Assembly (NCBI GenBank): GCA_009741485.1 | Contig: CM019220.1 | Span: 24,704,646-24,768,645, forward strand | Reading direction: 5' to 3' | DNA length: 64,000 nucleotides | Origin: Malurus cyaneus samueli | Lineage: Eukaryota; Chordata; Aves; Passeriformes; Maluridae | Shown here: in pieces, positions 25,501 to 36,211 of the stretch | How the letters are laid out: the number at the start of each line of letters is the position of its first letter | Numbering within the stretch: position 1 is the first letter of the stretch | Program-made: the position numbers and the translations under genes | The notes under the pieces: generated by a model | Database searches by the model: none | What the model saw: the letters and a program-made list of their open reading frames with translations, nothing else | Told to the model about the DNA's origin: nothing

Positions 25501-28500
25501 TCTTAACTTTGAGCTCTCCTATAAAAAGCTGCACTCTGAAACTGCCAGAGGCTGGGATGGAAAATTGAGGAAGCTTATGGGGATGTTTGAATGCTAAATA
25601 AGTCAAGAAGTGCAGTGCTTCAGCCTGAGATTTCATCAAAAGCTCATCAGGCAGCAGACTGATTTTACTTCAGCTCTGACTTGCCAGCCACAGAAGCAAA
25701 GAAAAAAAGGGAAAAATCCTTCCACCTGATATGGGTTGTGTGAATGTGGTGTGTGAAGAGAATGCTTTTAGGGGAAGAAACAAGCTAACTTTACACTGCA
25801 TTAAGCTCCTACTAGGAATAGATTGCTTGAGATATGTTTAATTGGTATACTGCAGTGGGCAGAAATGAGGGCTTCTCTGCTCTGTGATGCAGCCAGTGGG
25901 TGGTTGTCTGGTTTTCTCTTTATAGTACAGTATGGTGAAATGTATCGTTATTGGCAAAGCTCAGCGGCGACTTGCTCATGGGTATGTCTGCTGGGCTTCA
26001 GATGGATTTTCACACTGCATCAGCTGTGGCGGAAATGCTGTGCTTTCAAAAGTAACCCATTTGCATCTGTTATTTCTCAGACAGCCCAAGGGAAGCATGG
26101 GGAGCTGGGTTGGAAGGGTTGGAAATCTGTTTCAGATGCCAAGATTGTTTTTTTTTGTTGTGTATTTTTTTTGTTCAGATTTTTCATTTTCTTCTTGAAA
26201 TTCTGTCTATGAATGTGGTTGGTACCATATCAGAGTACAAAAGTGCACTAGTTGAGTATTTTAGTTCCTGGCAAGGCAGAGTATTTATAAAGCACCATAG
26301 GCCAGCAATCAAGGATAAAACTAACCTAGATTTCTTTTAATTTTCTCTTAAAACGTATACCTAAAATCTCAGCCATGCAAGAACTTCAGTGGATAGAGAT
26401 TCATCAAAGTGAATAGAGCTGCACAGACTAGAATGACATGCATAAACTTTAAAATACCACTAACTATAGTTAGCCGGGCACCCTGTAAGAAGTAAGATGA
26501 CACATAGAAAAATGAAATCTCTAAGCCATTGCTGAAGAGTGAAATGTTCCTTGAAGGATTTCAGGAAGATTAAGAAAGTACTTTAGTATCTTCCCTAAAC
26601 TGTAGAAAACAAAGTGCAATTAGTAATGAGTCAGGAAGTTTGAACAAATTGATGACGCTGTTATTCAGTAGATGCTTTACAAAAACCAGAGATACTCACA
26701 AGAAGAATAGGCATCTGCACTATGTAATAAAAGAGACTGACATCAGGAAGACATCTCAGATGTGGGCAGAAGAGGAGGCTTGAATTGGTATCTTCTGTTA
26801 GCTTCAAAATCAGTTTGGATGGTCAGAGAGATGCCCCCCAAGACACCCTCTAAATCCCCATCATCACAATTTACAATCCTTTAGGTCTGCAGAGAGCAGT
26901 GGGCTTCTGGCATGTTCCCTGTCCCAGCGACAGCGTGCCAGGGTGCAGTCAGTGCAGACACAGACTGGGCTGGTTGGGGTACCAGAGCTGAGCACCTCCT
27001 GGAGAGAGACAGGTCAAAAGTTCTCAGTTAAGTTCCCCTTGAGGTGGCATCTTATAACTCCTTCTCCTTCTGTTTCACGTGTGTTTGCACCGCTTTATGA
27101 GCACACTTTGGCATGGAAAATGGTAATTTCACTTTGTACTTCTAGCATAATTATACAGTACCTCTCAGTATTTCTCTAGGCCTTTTCTCCCCTTATTGGT
27201 AGGGGTATCCTCCGCCCAGTATGGTCATCTCATTAACTACTTTAGTACAGTGATGTGCAGGAAGATAGAAAGAAACCTTTAAATCAGCCACTCTTGTCCT
27301 ATGCAAGAGTTTTACTGATTCTTCCCATTGAAAGTATCTGTTTTCGGTTGTTAGTTTCACAGTTTAACAGTTCAGGCTGAAATATTATGTGCTCAGTGTC
27401 TGCCTCTGAGTATGTTTTTAGAAGTGTGAAATGACTGTCCGTTGCTTACCCTTTATTAAGAGCAGGGTGAGAATGGTACATTATTTTGCCTGTGCTATGT
27501 CCAGCACAACCTTTTATTCTGAATTTCAGTAGTTTCTGGACTGGCAGCCTTGCTGGTATGTGTATCCACTAATTCCAGGAGTGCAAAGGCTGAACATGAT
27601 CACAAGCTCTGTCCGTAGGTGTGGAAAATCTGAGGCACAGCCCTTCTCATCAAGGACTTTGCTAGGCCAAATAAATACCCTCCCTCTCCCTTTTCTCTCC
27701 CTGTAGCCTCTGCCAGGAGCATGAAGACAAATATCATCTGTCCTTTTCAGCAGATAAATTTGGAAGCACTTTGAACTCTCTATTGATTCTAATCAGTTTT
27801 TAAGCTTAACCTTACTTGCTGTGCAAGGCCAATTCTTGTCTCACATAAATACCTGTGTTAACCTGGAGATCAAACACTGAAAGAATGTCTGGTTCCTGGG
27901 ATATAGCTCAGTAAAATTGCTGTGGTAAATAGAGGGAACCGTCTCTTTTCGATAAGCATTAGGAGTCTGGAAGCTTTTCCCAGTGTCAGAGCTCCACAGC
28001 ATGTTCGAACAGTAAATGGAGCCACGCCAGAGTATTTTTAAATGCTTTAGACAGTGTTTGTGGCAGAGCTTCTCAGAGGCACTAATTGCAAGGCAGGCAG
28101 AGCATAAGTCATCATCTTCTTGGAAAATATGTTCAGAGCCTGTGATTTCATCAGCATCGAAGTTTTTGTTTTTCAAGTGTCTGTTTTGATATGTACCGGT
28201 GTGGTGTGCCATAGAGGGAAGCTGTTTATGGATTCTCTGCCTGGCTGTTGATAAGGTAGGGACTTTTTCTCTTGTGAAAAAGCAGCTGAATTTAATTATT
28301 CTAGGCAGCAATGGAACATAATTTTTTCTCTTCCATAAGCAGCTTTTGGTCATTGATGTTTTCTGTAACAGTGAACTAAACTGCTAAACACAACTAAACT
28401 AAATTCTCTTATGCATTTCACTGCCTTCCTCTCAGTGTTTCTTACAAATTTCTGGTCATCACGAACACAGTGGTGTAGTACTGGCAGAAGAGGACCTGCA

Positions 28501-31500
28501 AACTGTACGTAGAGTCTTTGAAGTCCAAACTCATTTTCTGCTAACAGAAAGCATGTATCTGACTGGGAGATTCGCAAGTATTGTGTCTCATAGCCTGTTT
28601 TCTTCTTCTTGTACCAGCCAACTTAACTCAAAACTATTCTCTCTGCTGTAGTGTATATGTTGCCCTTGGACCACCACCCCCAGCTGTTTTGATTGCCAGT
28701 CAGACCACTGAAGGAGTAGGAAGGGAATTAGTTAGCTCTGTTGAGTGCAGAGCAACATACGCCTCATCTAAATCAACTCTGAGAAAAATACCTTCAACAC
28801 TAGTTTTCTTTACAGTTTGTGCATAAATGCTCCACATTGCCCAGAGCTCTCACAGGTAGCATTCAAACAGCACAGGTGGTGTTGGAATGCACTGTCCCAG
28901 TCCTGCTGGAGACTCTCTGGAAGCAGTGGGAGTCACTGAGGTCATACTGTGTGCATGTTGGTGCACAATCTGCCTTGGGCTTCAGTTCTGGATCATTGCT
29001 GAGGAGTCATCAGAGGACAGAGTGAGGGGAAGGTCTGTCAGTCTTCCAGGGCTTCAGACAGAAGCCCATTTTCTCTTGGGCCATATGGATTTGCAGAAAA
29101 ATCATGGCATTGTCTGTAAGGCTTTAATTTTCCACTGTGGTTTAATTTCACATAATTATGACAAATGCTGAGAAACTACAGCTTGTCTTAATCAAAATAC
29201 AGACTTCCAGGCCCTTCCCAGCATACCTCAGCAAATCAGCATCACATCAGAAGACAATGTACCCACTTCAGACTGGCAGGTCAGAGCAAGGGTTACAAAG
29301 GCCTCTGTCAGGACATTATCCTGTTGGGATGTCTAGAGAGTGAATAGAAAGCAGTCCTGTTTCTGATACAGACTAAAATGTTCCCTTTCCTGGACGAGAG
29401 CATGAGCAGGCTTGATCTTTTATTGAACTTGCAGCACAATTGAAGTCCATATATGTACATCCCTGCCACACCTCCACCCACACACAAGATGCATATACAC
29501 GTTCAGAACACAGAGAACCTTCCTGGTGAGTCATGGTGTTTGTGCTGTCTCTGTTGCAGGCAGCTACATCATCTAATTCCTTGCATCAAGTACCATCATT
29601 AAAGTTTACCATTTTCTTGTAGCTATATTCCCTTGGGAGGCAGTTCCAGAGCCGGATAGTTGAAAATTTCCCTCCAGACACCACCTTCAAATGATTCACA
29701 GTCAGTTTACATTCTTTGTTTGCAAGCCAAAGTTTCTCTTCAGCCTAAATGGTTTCCGTCCCTTTCTGGTAAGCTCCCTCTCCTGTTTGCAGTCTGATTT
29801 CTCAAAGGAAACATCTCCTTCTGTCATGCTGGCTGGCTAGCAATCTCAGCCTACCTCAACTCATTTGGAACTTGTTGGCCAATTTCAACCAGTGCTGACA
29901 AGGAAGCAGTGGTGAGAAACAGAGGCAGTCCTCCATGCTGAGTGATAGCAGTTGATGTGATAGGGTATGAAACAGAGACTCAGCATAACACTATCATTGA
30001 GGTAAAGGCAGTGAACTCAGCCATTCTCACAACCAGAGACCACAAACTGTTGGCTGCTCGTGCATTAGACTGTTTGCCCAGTCTAGCTGTCTTGGGAGAA
30101 AGCTTGGGACAAAATGCTGACAAGAGGAGATAGGGCTTGCTGAAATATGTAGGACAGATTAATGAAGTAGTTTAAAGCCCTAATCTACAGGAAAAAAAAG
30201 CTTCATTCATTGTGGAACACTTAGTTATAGAGGGCAGTCATGATTTAAATATGTGCAGGGATACTGACATGTCCCAGGAAAGGGAGAAACAGATCATCAG
30301 GGAAAACCTGGATAAGTGCAGTTCCTCCCTGTGCCAGATGACCAGCACAATGCATCCATGTCACTCAGCTCTCTTCAGCCCTCAGCACAGGACACAAATG
30401 ATGCAGGTCTTCTGTTGGCCCCGGTGCCCAGGGGCACATTTCACCCAGTGAGAGGATAATTGAGATGATTGGTTCTTTACATATCTGCTAGACAGGTCCA
30501 TGGGCCATGAGACTCATAAACTGTCAGACTGCTGGGTGCAAATCAACCTTTAGGCACTTTATCAAAGGCACCCTCTCAACTTTTCACTTGCTTTGGCTCC
30601 ATTTTAAGCTACAGCCCACAGTGCAGAGGTCTTGCCATGACCTCTAAGTCAGCATTTTCAGAGCAACTGAATCCCTGTGGCCGTAGCTAAGAGGTGTTGC
30701 TGATCCATCCTTGAGAGAGATATGCTCAAAAAGTGCCAGGGAGGTTTTCTGTTTTACCCAGTTGTGTCTGGCCTGAAGCTCTCTGGGAACCAGACCTGAC
30801 TGGACATCTGATGTGTATTTCTGTAACTGATGCGACGTGTCTTGTGTAGTACTAGGGTAAATTTTTAAATAAACAGTGTATTGGGAAAAAGCACAAGCAC
30901 GAAACTCCAAAGTCATTTGCTTTCATGTTTCAGCATATGTTGCTTTACTTGGACAAGCAGAGGGGAGGGGGAAAGACAGAAATCAGTTTGACTAATGAAG
31001 ATGCCCTTCTGAAGGTGACGTGCTAGTTGAGGGGTTTGCTGGTGCTGTCATTACTATTATTGGTGAGCATGCCATCACCATCTTTACCAGTTAAAGCGAG
31101 TTTTTTGCTTTAAACTAAAAAGTTTTAGTTAAAAAAACCCTTTGCATTCTAATGGTTTGATTTAGTTGTTATATGTAATAAGAAGGATCCATGAAACAGC
31201 TTGCTATGAAGAACTTCTTCATATTAGCTGCAAAGTGTGACCCTCTGAACATTTCTTTTGAGAATTTGCTGGGTTTAATTCAAGGGTGCACTCCAGGGGC
31301 TCAGTACCAGAGATTCAACTCTCTATCTAGATGTGCTGTTATCGCACCTGCAGGAGCCAAAAGCTGCAAAACCTCCTATCTGTGTAAGAGGGCAAATAGT
31401 ATTTTCCTAGTCAGGAGAGGTGAGGCACCAAGAGTGTGATTTTTCTCAGATTTGTCAGGGAACCTGGGGAAGTTTGTAGAAGTTCCACCTGAAGCCAGGA

Positions 31501-34500
31501 AACAGAAACTTCACTGGGTTCTGCTGCCTCCCACTGACTGCTTCAGCTGTTCTGCTGCTGCTTTGCACTCCGAGACTGGTGAGAATCTGCAGCAAGTGCA
31601 GCAAGTGCACAACCCCGGTGTGCATTTCCCTCTGTCTTATCTTGATATTGCTTAGTCACTCTAGGTTTACCTACAGCAGTAGTCAACAGGACTGTGCTAA
31701 GAAATATGTCAGTGAAAGCTCTACAAGTGCCATTGAGCAAAATGCATAGATGGCGACCCAAATTCTGTGGATTTCTGTACAAGAAGGAGTGTAAATCCCT
31801 GTTGTGTATTAATACATAAGAATAAAATCCAATGTAACATTCGATTAAAGATTTCATATTTAACCCAGAGAAAGAATATGCTGCATGGGTGACACATTGA
31901 TGGAAAGATGGCAGGTGCAGCCTTGGACACAAACACCTTCTCACACACCTGAAAACTATTACTGAGAAGCACAATCCCTGGCTGGTGCTCAGAAATGAAC
32001 CTGAAAATGGTGTTAGTCAGATGTGTACCCCTTGTTGCTGCCCGCTAGTAATTGCCATCCATCTGCACATCGTTCCCTGGGAGTGCAGTCACTGACACCT
32101 GTGTTCTGCTAAGTGTAGGAACTGCTTTGCCATTGGGGTCAAACATGGGGCAGCATCACCTGCCCTTGACAGAGTTTGCCTTCAGGCACTATCCTATGCC
32201 TACAGTGCATCTGTGGCTAAGGTAATGTGTTAAAAATGTGGGCTACTGGAATGCATAAGGGAGGCTGGCATCAGCAAGGGAAAAGCAAAAACCTGATCTT
32301 TTTCTGTAAAGAGACAAAGAGCACAGGGGAGAAGTGCAGTGCTTCTAGCATTTGAAAGTTGTTTTGCCCAAATCTTTGGCCTGCACCAGAAATCAAAAAG
32401 CAGTAATTGCAGCTGTAGGTTTTCAGATGCTGTTGTTTTCTGTCTTGTCCTTTAGTAGATGACAGTAATGAGAAAAAGCACTAGAGAGCTCTGACTACAG
32501 TTGAAGTAATTTTGTGGCTCACATTTCACTGAGGTCTGTTATATGTGTCTAGCTGCTGTTATGACTACATGGCAGAAGGAGGATTGAAATATGTCAGGAT
32601 TTCAACCTGTGCCTCTGCTGGCTGAATCTGGGATTTCTGCATGAGTGCTGAGCTCTGGGAAGGAGGGTTGCCATCTTCCTGTGGCCACGCCAGCAGAAAT
32701 ACTGAACATCACTCAATAGAGCCTAGGACAAGATGTCCAAGGACGAAGCCCAGTCCAGGCAAGCATGGAGTTCTTAAAACTTCCCAGGGAAAAGTCACCT
32801 TTCATACCTCCTAGTATAAAACTTACCCCTTTGTATTTCACCAACACTTTGTGAGGTAGAAAAAGAATAGCACAATGTATTTACAGATGCTGTGTGAACA
32901 GACTAAGCACAGAGACTGATGGAGTTTACTTTCTCACATTTCAATACAAGTGTCAGAAGAAGGAGTAGGAGGCAAATTACCCTGTTCCCTCGTCCTGCAC
33001 CCTGTCTGATGTGTGTATGGTATATAGTAAGTTACCTCCAATTCCTTTTAGGTTAGGATTTTAAACAAGAAGATTGATTTTAGCGATATTCAGTCCCGGT
33101 GTGGTTCCAGAGATAACATCAAGCATTCTGCAGGGGGAGGAAATGTAAGTAGTATGGACACTCTGTGAACAGGCATCTCCACTGTGGTGACCCACCTCAC
33201 ACAGCCAGACCCCTCTGTCTCCCTTCCTCTGAGCACTGCCTTCCTTCTCACTGCTGTTTCACATGTGAGTTTGGACTGGTGGTTGTGTGAGCCTTGTGTA
33301 TGGAGGTCTGCTGATCTTTCCCCACAGAGCACAACATATTTTCAGAACTTGGACAGGGAAAGAAAATGATAAAAGAAGGGTTATCTCTAAATGCCCAGGA
33401 GTGCTGACAGTGAAAGTGCAGTGCAAGCCAAAATGGTTCAGTGCCTTTCTTTAATGGGAGCAGCCCAAGAAAGTTAATTTACAGAAAGAGACTGCAGCTC
33501 ACAGTGAGAGTCCAGCCTCCCCGTTGGGCATTTTCCAGAGCGCCAGTCCTTCCTCAGTTAACCTTGTAGTTATATGCATTCAGCAGAGGGGAAGAAGAAA
33601 AAACATAAGGACAAAGAAAGATCAGAGAAGGGAGTGTGATCAGCCAGTGTGCTGAGTTCTTGATGCCACAGCATCATTCCCATATAAAAAACTGAGACGG
33701 CCCAGGATTTGACCAGACAATTGCTGGTTTTATTGGGCACACTGGAACAGCCTAAGATGGCTGTAACTGTCTTGATGGAAATGATCACCCATCAGATGGG
33801 AAGAGCTGATGGTGTGGGCATGTCTGATCCAGACAGGTTGAATACAGTCACCAGTGCTTAAGTCTGCAGTGGTGGTGTGAGCAAGCCAGTGGCATTGCAG
33901 TTACAGTGGGGCTCCTGTCTACCCTGGAGGGCTGTGACTGCTTGGGCCCTGCAGTGCCTGTGGCTGTGGGCTGCGTCTGGGAGCTGTTCAGGAGCACAAG
34001 CAAAGCAGGAATGTCACTCTGTGGCTGTTCCCAAGCTGGGCTCAGCACCACCATGGCAAAGTGGCTGGCAGCAGGGTGTGGAGCAGCAGGAGGTGCTGCT
34101 GGTTTCCAGTGAGCTATGAGCCAGCTGGCTGAACCCCAGCCTGCTCAGGTACAGCTGCAGGAGGCACATATGTAGATTAATCAGACTCTCCACAGTGGAT
34201 TGACAGGAAATGCATACCATATTCAGATGCAGAAAAATATAAAACAGATGGTAGAGAAAAAAACAGTCACCAAAATACCCTAGTTGCCAGGATATATAAT
34301 CAACAATGGGAAACAAATGGGATGGATCCTGCTGTGTGCAGGGCTTTGGAGCACCCACTCTGAAAGGAGGAGGCTCAGAAATATTTTAGAAAGAACCCAC
34401 AAGCTGATCTCCTTTATCTTCCTCTTTGTTTTTCTAATAGTAAAGCTTAACCTAGCTCTGTCATCTCCCTTGGTTTGAAGGAAGCTTGCTGTATTAATTC

Positions 34501-36211
34501 AGGTGTTCCCTCCTTTGTGGCATGGTCTGTTTTCTACTAACCATTTCTCCTTTTCCAGTGGTTCATAGAAGCCTCTCACTCCTTCTCTGCAGGGCTTGGC
34601 TTTTTATTTATTTTCATTCCTGTAATTTGTGCATGTGTGCAATTTTGACAGGTACAAATTGTAACCAAGAAGATCGACTTGAGTCATGTGACTTCCAAGT
34701 GTGGCTCACTCAAGAATATCCACCATAAACCAGGTATTGTAGGAATTTCTGGGTTGTGGGACAAAGCAAAGACCTAACACTATTATGTGAACTCAGAATC
34801 ATGGATGATTCCATTCTCTTTTACAGTCAAAGAGAAAACAAATACTCTTAGGTAATAAAATACATTAGACTACTTAACTAAATATGTAAAGATATAAAGG
34901 TATGAGACCACCTGATTTAGAGAGGTGATAAAAATAGTGCCAAAGGATGGTGCTCTGGCAAAATATTGAAATACAGACTGAAGCCAGTGAAATTCTTATG
35001 CATATACTTAAATCCCGTGAAAACCAGTAGGGCTGCACTACCTGCTTACAGTTTAAATATATATTGAAGGTTTTATACTTTGCTGAACATGCAGAGCATT
35101 ATTCTGTGCTTCTCCAAAACCATTAGATCTCACCTAAGGGATCTAGGTGTGAATAATATGAGTGCACTCATGTGCTTCAGGTCATACTTTCTCCTGCACC
35201 ATTTCAGTTTCTTAATCTGTGCTTCCTTTTCCTCTGTAGGAGGTGGGCGTGTGAAAATTGAGAGTGTGAAACTGGATTTCAAAGAAAAAGCTCAAGCTAA
35301 AGTTGGTTCACTGGAAAATGCCCACCATGTACCTGGTGGTGGTAACGTCAAGGTAAAGGAACAGCTGTCAGACTGCCAATGTGCCCCTGGCCCAGTGAAA
35401 TTATTGGAGTTGTTAATTCAGCAATGATTCTGAATTGAGTAGGAAACTCACTGTCTGTCCTCTTTCAAGCACACTCACATACCAATTTGTTCACTTTGAA
35501 ATTTGGAATGACCAATCTCGCATCTGCATCTAAGCTGAGTGTGAAATGTCCTGTAGTTGGTTCACTATCCCCTAAAGATAACCCTTGTTTGGGACTGTTG
35601 GACAGCATAGGTGAGATCTGAGATGAAGACTCCATTGTGAAACAGGAGGAAAACACCTTGAAAGTAAGATCACTCCCACAAACATTTGAAAATATGGATT
35701 TTGAAAAAAAATACCACAGTGCCCATATAATGCTTATGGAATTTGTACAGCTAGTAACAATGGTACTCCTCATTAAAGCATCTGTCAGAGACAGAAATGG
35801 TAAGAGAATGTAGTATAGTAAGCCAGGAGTTATTAAACAAGGTGAAAAAATGTTCTGTTTCAGTTTTCTAAGGCGTGGAGAAACTTCAGTCTTTCTAATA
35901 GTTTCAAAAGTAAGCAAAGTGATGCACAAATGATTATGTACAACGAGGTAATTTGGTGAATATAATCTGTAAAATTCTTTACTTTCCTGGAGCAGATCGA
36001 CAGCCAGAAGCTAAACTTCAGAGAGCACGCTAAGGCCCGTGTCGATCACGGGGCTGAGATCATCACGCAGTCACCGGGCAGGTCCAGCGTGGCCTCACCA
36101 CGCAGACTCAGCAACGTCTCATCCTCTGGAAGCATCAACCTGCTTGAATCACCCCAGCTTGCTACCCTTGCTGAAGATGTCACAGCAGCCCTTGCCAAGC
36201 AGGGCTTATGA
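6809..36211 (+). CDS. MAP2: MAP2, microtubule-associated protein 2 (5'-partial, 11 supported exons in window)
   Basis: MAP2 binds and stabilises microtubules in neuronal dendrites; its acidic projection arm spaces neighbouring filaments, and the C-terminal repeats bind tubulin. Exons in the window are 6809-10570, 10819-11025, 11420-11554, 15674-15735, 19484-19657, 21023-21176, 22364-22707, 33052-33144, 34652-34733, 35240-35352 and 35996-36211. All have AG acceptors and GT donors and keep one frame through to the stop. I recognise long stretches of vertebrate MAP2, including [45 protein letters not shown] and the C-terminus TAALAKQGL. The start codon, the N-terminal exons and the PKA-RII anchoring site are upstream of the window. 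Including 19484-19657 and 33052-33144 gives 1779 complete residues; both are alternative cassettes, so shorter isoforms are expected. MAP2c/d-type transcripts are expected to skip 6809-10570, whose ends are both phase 1. UNC80 follows downstream on the same strand. Confidence 0.98.
10819..11025 (+). CDS. MAP2: MAP2 exon: DDDRSIM to EVRRKK segment
   Basis: This 207-nt exon is phase 1 at both ends. The acceptor is tcctacag and the donor AAAAAAG|GTTCAT is weak. It encodes [18 protein letters not shown], then the basic stretch [16 protein letters not shown] and SRDEVRRKK, recognisable as the segment that follows the projection exon in mammalian MAP2. In MAP2c-type transcripts it is expected to be spliced directly to the N-terminal exons. 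The charge changes here from acidic projection arm to basic proline-rich region. Confidence 0.95.
11026..11419 (+). other. Short MAP2 intron
   Basis: 394 nt, AT-rich, with a T-rich run before the next acceptor. No other feature is seen. Confidence 0.8.
11420..11554 (+). CDS. MAP2: MAP2 exon: [13 protein letters not shown] segment
   Basis: This 135-nt exon (phase 1-1) is bounded by tgtccatag and ACAG|GTGACT. It encodes [32 protein letters not shown] and [10 protein letters not shown], nearly identical to mammalian MAP2. The segment is strongly basic and belongs to the region N-terminal to the tubulin-binding repeats. Confidence 0.95.
11555..15673 (+). other. MAP2 intron, 4.1 kb
   Basis: Non-coding with scattered T runs (near 11870-11900 and 13701-13720). 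I found no exon in MAP2 phase and no recognised transposon. Confidence 0.7.
15674..15735 (+). CDS. MAP2: MAP2 exon: [21 protein letters not shown]
   Basis: This 62-nt exon goes from phase 1 to phase 0. The acceptor is tttctcag and the donor TCA|GTGAGT is strong. It encodes [20 protein letters not shown], matching the short mammalian segment of the form AGGES..PSVFKQAKDKVS. The phase-0 end lets it join either the optional exon at 19484 or the constitutive exon at 21023. Confidence 0.93.
16399..16480 (-). mobile_element. CR1 LINE 3'-end fragment
   Basis: GAATCATAGAATATGTTGAG, then TTGGAAGGGATCCATCAG and CAGCTCCTGGCCCTG, is the reverse complement of the terminal part of avian CR1. The fragment is about 80 bases and diverged. 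Confidence 0.8.
19373..19410 (+). repeat. Poly-T/pyrimidine tract upstream of MAP2 cassette exon
   Basis: A nearly uninterrupted T run lies just upstream of the optional exon at 19484. It may act as a polypyrimidine tract or bind a repressor such as PTB; that role is inference. Confidence 0.85.
19484..19657 (+). CDS. MAP2: MAP2 alternative cassette exon (58 codons, Ser/Lys-rich)
   Basis: This 174-nt segment is open throughout and phase 0 at both ends. It follows a pyrimidine-rich tract ending ctcatgactag and has the strong donor AAG|GTAAGG. The product includes [20 protein letters not shown], a [10 protein letters not shown] motif and [18 protein letters not shown]. The basic, Ser-rich composition fits the neighbouring pre-repeat region. 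Position and phase make it an optional insert between the FKQAKEKFS exon and the DGV(S)[12 protein letters not shown] exon. Mammalian MAP2 has a known alternative exon here, usually numbered 13. It is absent from the common MAP2a-d products, so its use is probably regulated. No ATG is present or needed. Exon status is confident; inclusion frequency is unknown. Confidence 0.88.
19658..21022 (+). other. MAP2 intron, 1.4 kb
   Basis: AT-rich intron sequence with no recognised repeat or exon. Confidence 0.75.
21023..21176 (+). CDS. MAP2: MAP2 exon: [20 protein letters not shown] segment
   Basis: This 154-nt exon goes from phase 0 to phase 1. The acceptor is gctattag and the donor CCACCC|GTATGT. 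It encodes [31 protein letters not shown], a Ser/Thr-rich run and RRTT, with the Arg codon completed by the next exon. It is part of the proline-rich region that flanks the repeats and is heavily phosphorylated in mammals. Confidence 0.95.
21177..22363 (+). other. MAP2 intron, 1.2 kb
   Basis: Non-coding; ends with a 14-T tract before the next acceptor. No repeat is recognised. Confidence 0.75.
22364..22707 (+). CDS. MAP2: MAP2 exon: proline-rich region and tubulin-binding repeat 1
   Basis: This 344-nt exon goes from phase 1 to phase 0. After [12 protein letters not shown] come Thr-Pro-rich motifs ([37 protein letters not shown]), followed by [20 protein letters not shown]. These Ser/Thr-Pro sites are phosphorylation targets in mammalian MAP2 and tau. 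The exon ends with repeat 1, which contains the KIGS site (a KXGS motif targeted by MARK kinases) and closes with IKYQPKGGQ. The insert Ser-Arg-Thr in IRSRTGKSG differs slightly from the mammalian RRAGKSG as I remember it. The donor is GGGCAG|GTAAGG. Confidence 0.97.
22708..33051 (+). other. MAP2 intron, 10.3 kb, before the extra-repeat exon
   Basis: The largest MAP2 intron in the window. It contains one long CR1 fragment (about 23488-23965). The rest shows no exon compatible with MAP2 phase and no repeat I recognise. Confidence 0.75.
23488..23965 (-). mobile_element. CR1 LINE 3' fragment, about 480 bp
   Basis: Reads as the reverse complement of avian CR1. The + strand shows GGCCTTGAACATTTCCAGGG, TGGGGCATCCACCACTTCTC, CCCTCTCCAGCTCCCTTGGA, CCCAGAGCCTTCTCTACACC, ATCTTCATGGCCCTCCTCTG and AGGTGGGGTCTCATGAGAGC in the standard order. 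It is 5'-truncated as usual for CR1 and diverged, with no intact reverse-transcriptase frame. Confidence 0.95.
33052..33144 (+). CDS. MAP2: MAP2 cassette exon: extra tubulin-binding repeat (four-repeat isoforms)
   Basis: This 93-nt exon (31 codons, phase 0-0) has acceptor attccttttag and the strong donor AAAT|GTAAGT. It encodes [20 protein letters not shown], then [11 protein letters not shown], a complete tau/MAP2-family repeat. It is the counterpart of tau exon 10 and of the exon that separates four-repeat MAP2d from three-repeat MAP2c. Inclusion adds one tubulin-binding repeat; skipping keeps frame because both neighbours meet at phase 0. The MARK-type site reads RCGS rather than KXGS. It follows a 10.3-kb intron. 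Confidence 0.95.
33145..34651 (+). other. MAP2 intron, 1.5 kb, with a possible LTR relic
   Basis: Contains a GC-richer block at about 33630-34170 described separately as a possible minus-strand LTR. The remainder is unremarkable. Confidence 0.7.
33630..34170 (-). mobile_element. Possible solo LTR relic (low confidence)
   Basis: Read on the minus strand, a GC-rich stretch is followed by CCCAATAAAACCAGCAATTG and TCTGGTCAAATCCTGG, resembling the polyadenylation signal and U5 of an avian endogenous-retrovirus LTR. Ends and target-site duplication were not defined, and no internal retroviral genes adjoin it. Confidence 0.3.
34652..34733 (+). CDS. MAP2: MAP2 exon: tubulin-binding repeat 3 (first part)
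   Basis: This 82-nt exon goes from phase 0 to phase 1. The acceptor is ttttgacag and the donor CCAG|GTATTG. It encodes [20 protein letters not shown] and then KNIHHKP, the most conserved repeat of the MAP2/tau family, including the KCGS phosphosite. The closing GGG is supplied by the next exon. Confidence 0.97.
34734..35239 (+). other. Short MAP2 intron
   Basis: 506 nt, AT-rich. Nothing recognised apart from splice sites. Confidence 0.8.
35240..35352 (+). CDS. MAP2: MAP2 exon: tubulin-binding repeat 4
   Basis: This 113-nt exon goes from phase 1 to phase 0. The acceptor is cctctgtag and the donor GTCAAG|GTAAAG. It encodes [20 protein letters not shown], then [18 protein letters not shown]. 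The KVGS motif is the repeat-4 MARK-type site. The sequence is nearly identical to the mammalian protein. Confidence 0.97.
35353..35995 (+). other. Short MAP2 intron
   Basis: 643 nt, AT-rich. Nothing recognised apart from splice sites. Confidence 0.8.
35996..36211 (+). CDS. MAP2: MAP2 terminal coding exon and stop codon
   Basis: The coding part is 216 nt including the TGA at 36209-36211. After acceptor ctggagcag it encodes [20 protein letters not shown], the [20 protein letters not shown] region and the C-terminus [25 protein letters not shown] end. This tail follows the last repeat and contributes to microtubule binding. The exon continues as the long 3' UTR. Confidence 0.97.
   Translation: MDSQKLNFREHAKARVDHGAEIITQSPGRSSVASPRRLSNVSSSGSINLLESPQLATLAEDVTAALAKQGL

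Noticed and set aside
27841..28353. 170-codon minus-strand open frame in a MAP2 intron
   Set aside because: No domain, no repeats and no codon-usage sign of coding; within chance for a 10-kb intron.
35465..35929. 154-codon minus-strand open frame in a short MAP2 intron
   Set aside because: AT-rich, no recognisable protein family, opposite to the host gene.
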